Positions 49,629-51,384 of a stretch of DNA of 51,384 bases are shown piece after piece. The number at the start of each line of letters is the position of its first letter. The first letter of the stretch is position 1. The DNA is from Magnetococcales bacterium (GTDB taxonomy: Bacteria; Pseudomonadota; Magnetococcia; Magnetococcales; Magnetaquicoccaceae), in contig PDZU01000019.1 of NCBI GenBank assembly GCA_002753095.1, positions 1 to 51,384 on the forward strand. Direction: 5' to 3'. Under the pieces are notes generated by a model. It was not told where the DNA came from, ran no database searches, and saw nothing but the letters and a program-made list of their open reading frames with translations. The position numbers and the translations under genes were made by a program.

Positions 49629-49994
49629 ATGGCAGTAAAAGAGCAAAATTTATCGATCATCGCTGGGGATACCACCACCTATACGGTGCGGATAAAGGCA
49701 TTTGGTGCGCCTGTCGATATTTCTGGCCATCTGTTGTTGATGACCATCAAAAGGAGCACAGACGATACAGACGAGCAGGCTGTGGTACGCAAACGGGTAG
49801 TGATACCCGCCGATAACCAAGCCAAGAATGGGCTTGGCGTGCTGGTGCTGCAGTCTGTCGATACCTGCGATGTCGAGCCGGGCAACTATCGGTACGACGT
49901 TAAAAAAGTCATCCCCGGTACGCTTCCAGACGTGACCACCATACTGCGGGGCAATTTCAGCATCGAGCGCAGTATTACCCGGAGTGTCATCTGA
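49629..49994 (+). CDS. Baseplate upper protein-like (BppU N-terminal type)
   Basis: A 121-residue protein: [36 protein letters not shown] and [16 protein letters not shown]. The strand pattern matches the BppU N-terminal or fibre-attachment domain found before tail fibres. It probably anchors the fibre encoded next. The stop overlaps the fibre ATG (TGATG). Confidence 0.65.
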   Translation: MAVKEQNLSIIAGDTTTYTVRIKAFGAPVDISGHLLLMTIKRSTDDTDEQAVVRKRVVIPADNQAKNGLGVLVLQSVDTCDVEPGNYRYDVKKVIPGTLPDVTTILRGNFSIERSITRSVI

Positions 49995-51384
49995 TGGCCA
50001 GTCATGAAATCACCGTTTCATTGGAGGAGATGACCGTTGAAGCGAGCCTGCAAGCGTCCGTAGCGATCCATGTCGAGGCCAAAGAAACGGGACCACAAGG
50101 CCCACCCGGTGCAGCCGGAGAGCAAGGTCCACCCGGAGCGACTGGGGAACAAGGTCCGCCCGGTGCAGCCGGAGAGCAAGGTCCACCCGGAGCGACTGGG
50201 GAACAAGGTCCGCCCGGAGCAGCCGGAGAGCAAGGCCCACCCGGAGCAGCCGGAGAGCAAGGCCCACCCGGTGTAGCTGGAGAGCAAGGCCCACCCGGTG
50301 TAGCTGGAGAGCAAGGCCCACCCGGTGCAGCTGGAGAGCAAGGCCCACCCGGTGTAGCGGGACCGCAAGGAGAGCGAGGGGAGTCTGCAATCTTAAACCT
50401 GACAGCCGGTCGCGCCCTGGCCAGCGATGGCGATGGGCACGTGGCTGCATCTGCTGTCACTACCGCCGAGCTTGGCTGTTTGAGTGGTGTGACCTCTGCG
50501 ATCCAGACCCAACTGAACGGTAAACAGCCGGCGGTGACTGGCGCAGCATCAAACATCATGTCATCCAATTTGACCCCTGCACGGGTTTTGATGAGTGACA
50601 ATGATGGCAAGGTGGCACACAGTGGAGTTACGGCCACCCAGCTTGATTACTTGAATGGTGTGACCTCTGCGATCCAGACCCAATTGAACAGCAAGCAGCC
50701 GGCAGTGACTGGCGCTGCATCGAACATCATGTCATCCAATTTGACCCCTGCGCGGGTTTTGATGAGCGACAATGGTGGCAAGGTGGCACACAGTGGAGTT
50801 ACGGCCACCCAGCTTGATTACTTGAATGGTGTGACCTCTGCGATCCAGACCCAATTGAACAGCAAGCAGCCGGCAGTGACCGGCGCTGCATCGAACATCA
50901 TGTCATCCAATTTGACCCCTGCGCGGGTTTTGATGAGCGACAATGATGGCAAGGTGGCGCACAGTGGAATTTCGGCCACCCAGCTTGATTACTTGAATGG
51001 TGTGACCTCTGCGATTCAGACCCAATTGAACAACAAACTGTCGGCGGTGACTGGCGCTGCATCGAGTATTTTATTGTACGACCTGACTGCCGAACGTGTT
51101 TTGGTCAGCGACAGCAACGGCAAGGTGGCGACAGCCCCTGTCTCGCCCATATCTCTGAGCTATATTGCGAACGTTACATCGGATGTCCAGACGCAGATCA
51201 ACGGCAAACAGGCGGTATCGACTGGCGCGGTAACAAGTATTTTAGCGTACAATCTGACTGCCGAACGTGTTTTGGTCAGCGACAGCAACGGCAAGGTGGC
51301 GACAGCCCCTGTCTCGCCCATATCTCTGAGCTATATTGCGAACGTTACATCGGCTCACCAGACCCAATCGAATGCCAAACAGGC
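49994..51384 (+). CDS. Tail fibre with collagen-like and 57-residue repeats (partial)
   Basis: Starts at ATG 49994 ([20 protein letters not shown]) and is open to the window edge, giving at least 463 residues. Residues about 33-130 are collagen-like, ten GPPG-containing units of nine residues. From about residue 169 the protein is built of 57-residue repeats (171 bp): [40 protein letters not shown]. These repeats form fibrous trimeric shafts in phage fibres. The host-binding tip lies beyond the window. Minus-strand ORFs here are shadows of the repeats. Confidence 0.88.
   Translation, partial: MASHEITVSLEEMTVEASLQASVAIHVEAKETGPQGPPGAAGEQGPPGATGEQGPPGAAGEQGPPGATGEQGPPGAAGEQGPPGAAGEQGPPGVAGEQGPPGVAGEQGPPGAAGEQGPPGVAGPQGERGESAILNLTAGRALASDGDGHVAASAVTTAELGCLSGVTSAIQTQLNGKQPAVTGAASNIMSSNLTPARVLMSDNDGKVAHSGVTATQLDYLNGVTSAIQTQLNSKQPAVTGAASNIMSSNLTPARVLMSDNGGKVAHSGVTATQLDYLNGVTSAIQTQLNSKQPAVTGAASNIMSSNLTPARVLMSDNDGKVAHSGISATQLDYLNGVTSAIQTQLNNKLSAVTGAASSILLYDLTAERVLVSDSNGKVATAPVSPISLSYIANVTSDVQTQINGKQAVSTGAVTSILAYNLTAERVLVSDSNGKVATAPVSPISLSYIANVTSAHQTQSNAKQ
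50090..50382 (+). repeat. Collagen-like 27-bp repeats
   Basis: Ten units encoding GPPG-(A/V)-(A/T)-GEQ, with synonymous variation (for example GGAGCAGCC versus GGTGTAGCT). Known phage collagen-like segments form trimeric triple helices as flexible linkers. Unit number can change by slippage without breaking the frame. Confidence 0.9.
50500..51384 (+). repeat. 171-bp tandem repeats of the tail fibre
   Basis: The period is exactly 171 bp: GATCCAGACC-type anchors occur at 50500, 50671, 50842 and 51013, and CTGACTGCCG at 51083 and 51254. The first units share near-identical sequence, the last two form a second subtype. The array continues past the window edge. Confidence 0.92.

Noticed and set aside
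50002-50637. Minus-strand Pro/Gly/Ala-rich ORFs opposite the tail fibre
   Set aside because: They arise from the reverse complement of the collagen-like repeats, which read properly on the plus strand from 49994.

Overview
The window reads as chromosomal accessory DNA from a Gram-negative proteobacterium. It carries a spanin-like lysis gene, an sfsA fragment and many Mu-type phage genes. Gene style is compatible with a magnetotactic alphaproteobacterium of the Magnetococcia, but this is a weak guess from general resemblance. No rRNA, tRNA or CRISPR array was seen.

Region 1 (1-5.24 kb) is a scrap-yard. It holds a RhuM C-terminal fragment, part of an uncharacterised mobile-type ORF, a tail-fibre C-terminal fragment, an intact Rpn-type PD-(D/E)XK gene, three tail genes of a decayed Mu-like prophage, a small two-helix membrane protein and the first 98 codons of sfsA. 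A 113-bp identical segment sits at two chimeric junctions, at 338-450 and 3831-3943.

Region 2 (5.3-14.4 kb) looks like a defence island. On the minus strand is a full-length type I-C-like Cas3. Its HD nuclease residues are present, but every helicase motif I can align is substituted, and no other cas gene or array is nearby. Divergent from it is a tightly overlapping three-gene operon: TIR-WD40 protein, SIR2-family protein, and an SMC/RecF-like ATPase with an unusual 200-residue N-terminal extension. I cannot match this triad to a named system. It is my main candidate for something undescribed. By analogy with Thoeris (TIR plus SIR2) and Lamassu-type (SMC-like ATPase plus effector) defence, it may sense infection through WD40/SMC and deplete or convert NAD.

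Region 3 (about 14.4 kb to the window end) is a Mu-like transposable prophage that runs off the right edge. Its layout is bipartite. The lysis genes, terminase, portal, gpF and gpG run leftward (22.1-15.0 kb). A leftward cargo block with a DUF488 pair lies at 24.4-22.3 kb. The repressor/Ner switch is at 24.5-25.3 kb, early genes including MuA, MuB, DUF3164, a GapR-like gene, GemA and Mor run rightward (25-35 kb), then protease/scaffold, capsid and a siphovirus-type tail (35-51 kb). The two divergent late operons share the same promoter element: a 19-bp box, exactly 23 bp, then TATCCTGTC. One copy lies immediately after mor and the other in front of the lysis genes, so a single Mor/C-type activator could switch on both halves of the split morphogenesis set. 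An array of ten GAATCGGAAC-like decamers lies just outside gpG, where the left prophage end and transposase sites would be expected.

Other details include a T_TTT_TTC slippery heptamer in the tail chaperone gene, an internal start for a scaffold inside the protease gene, a one-base frameshift in the GapR-like gene, an ARH-repeat segment in a tail hub protein, and a tail fibre with collagen-like and 171-bp repeats.
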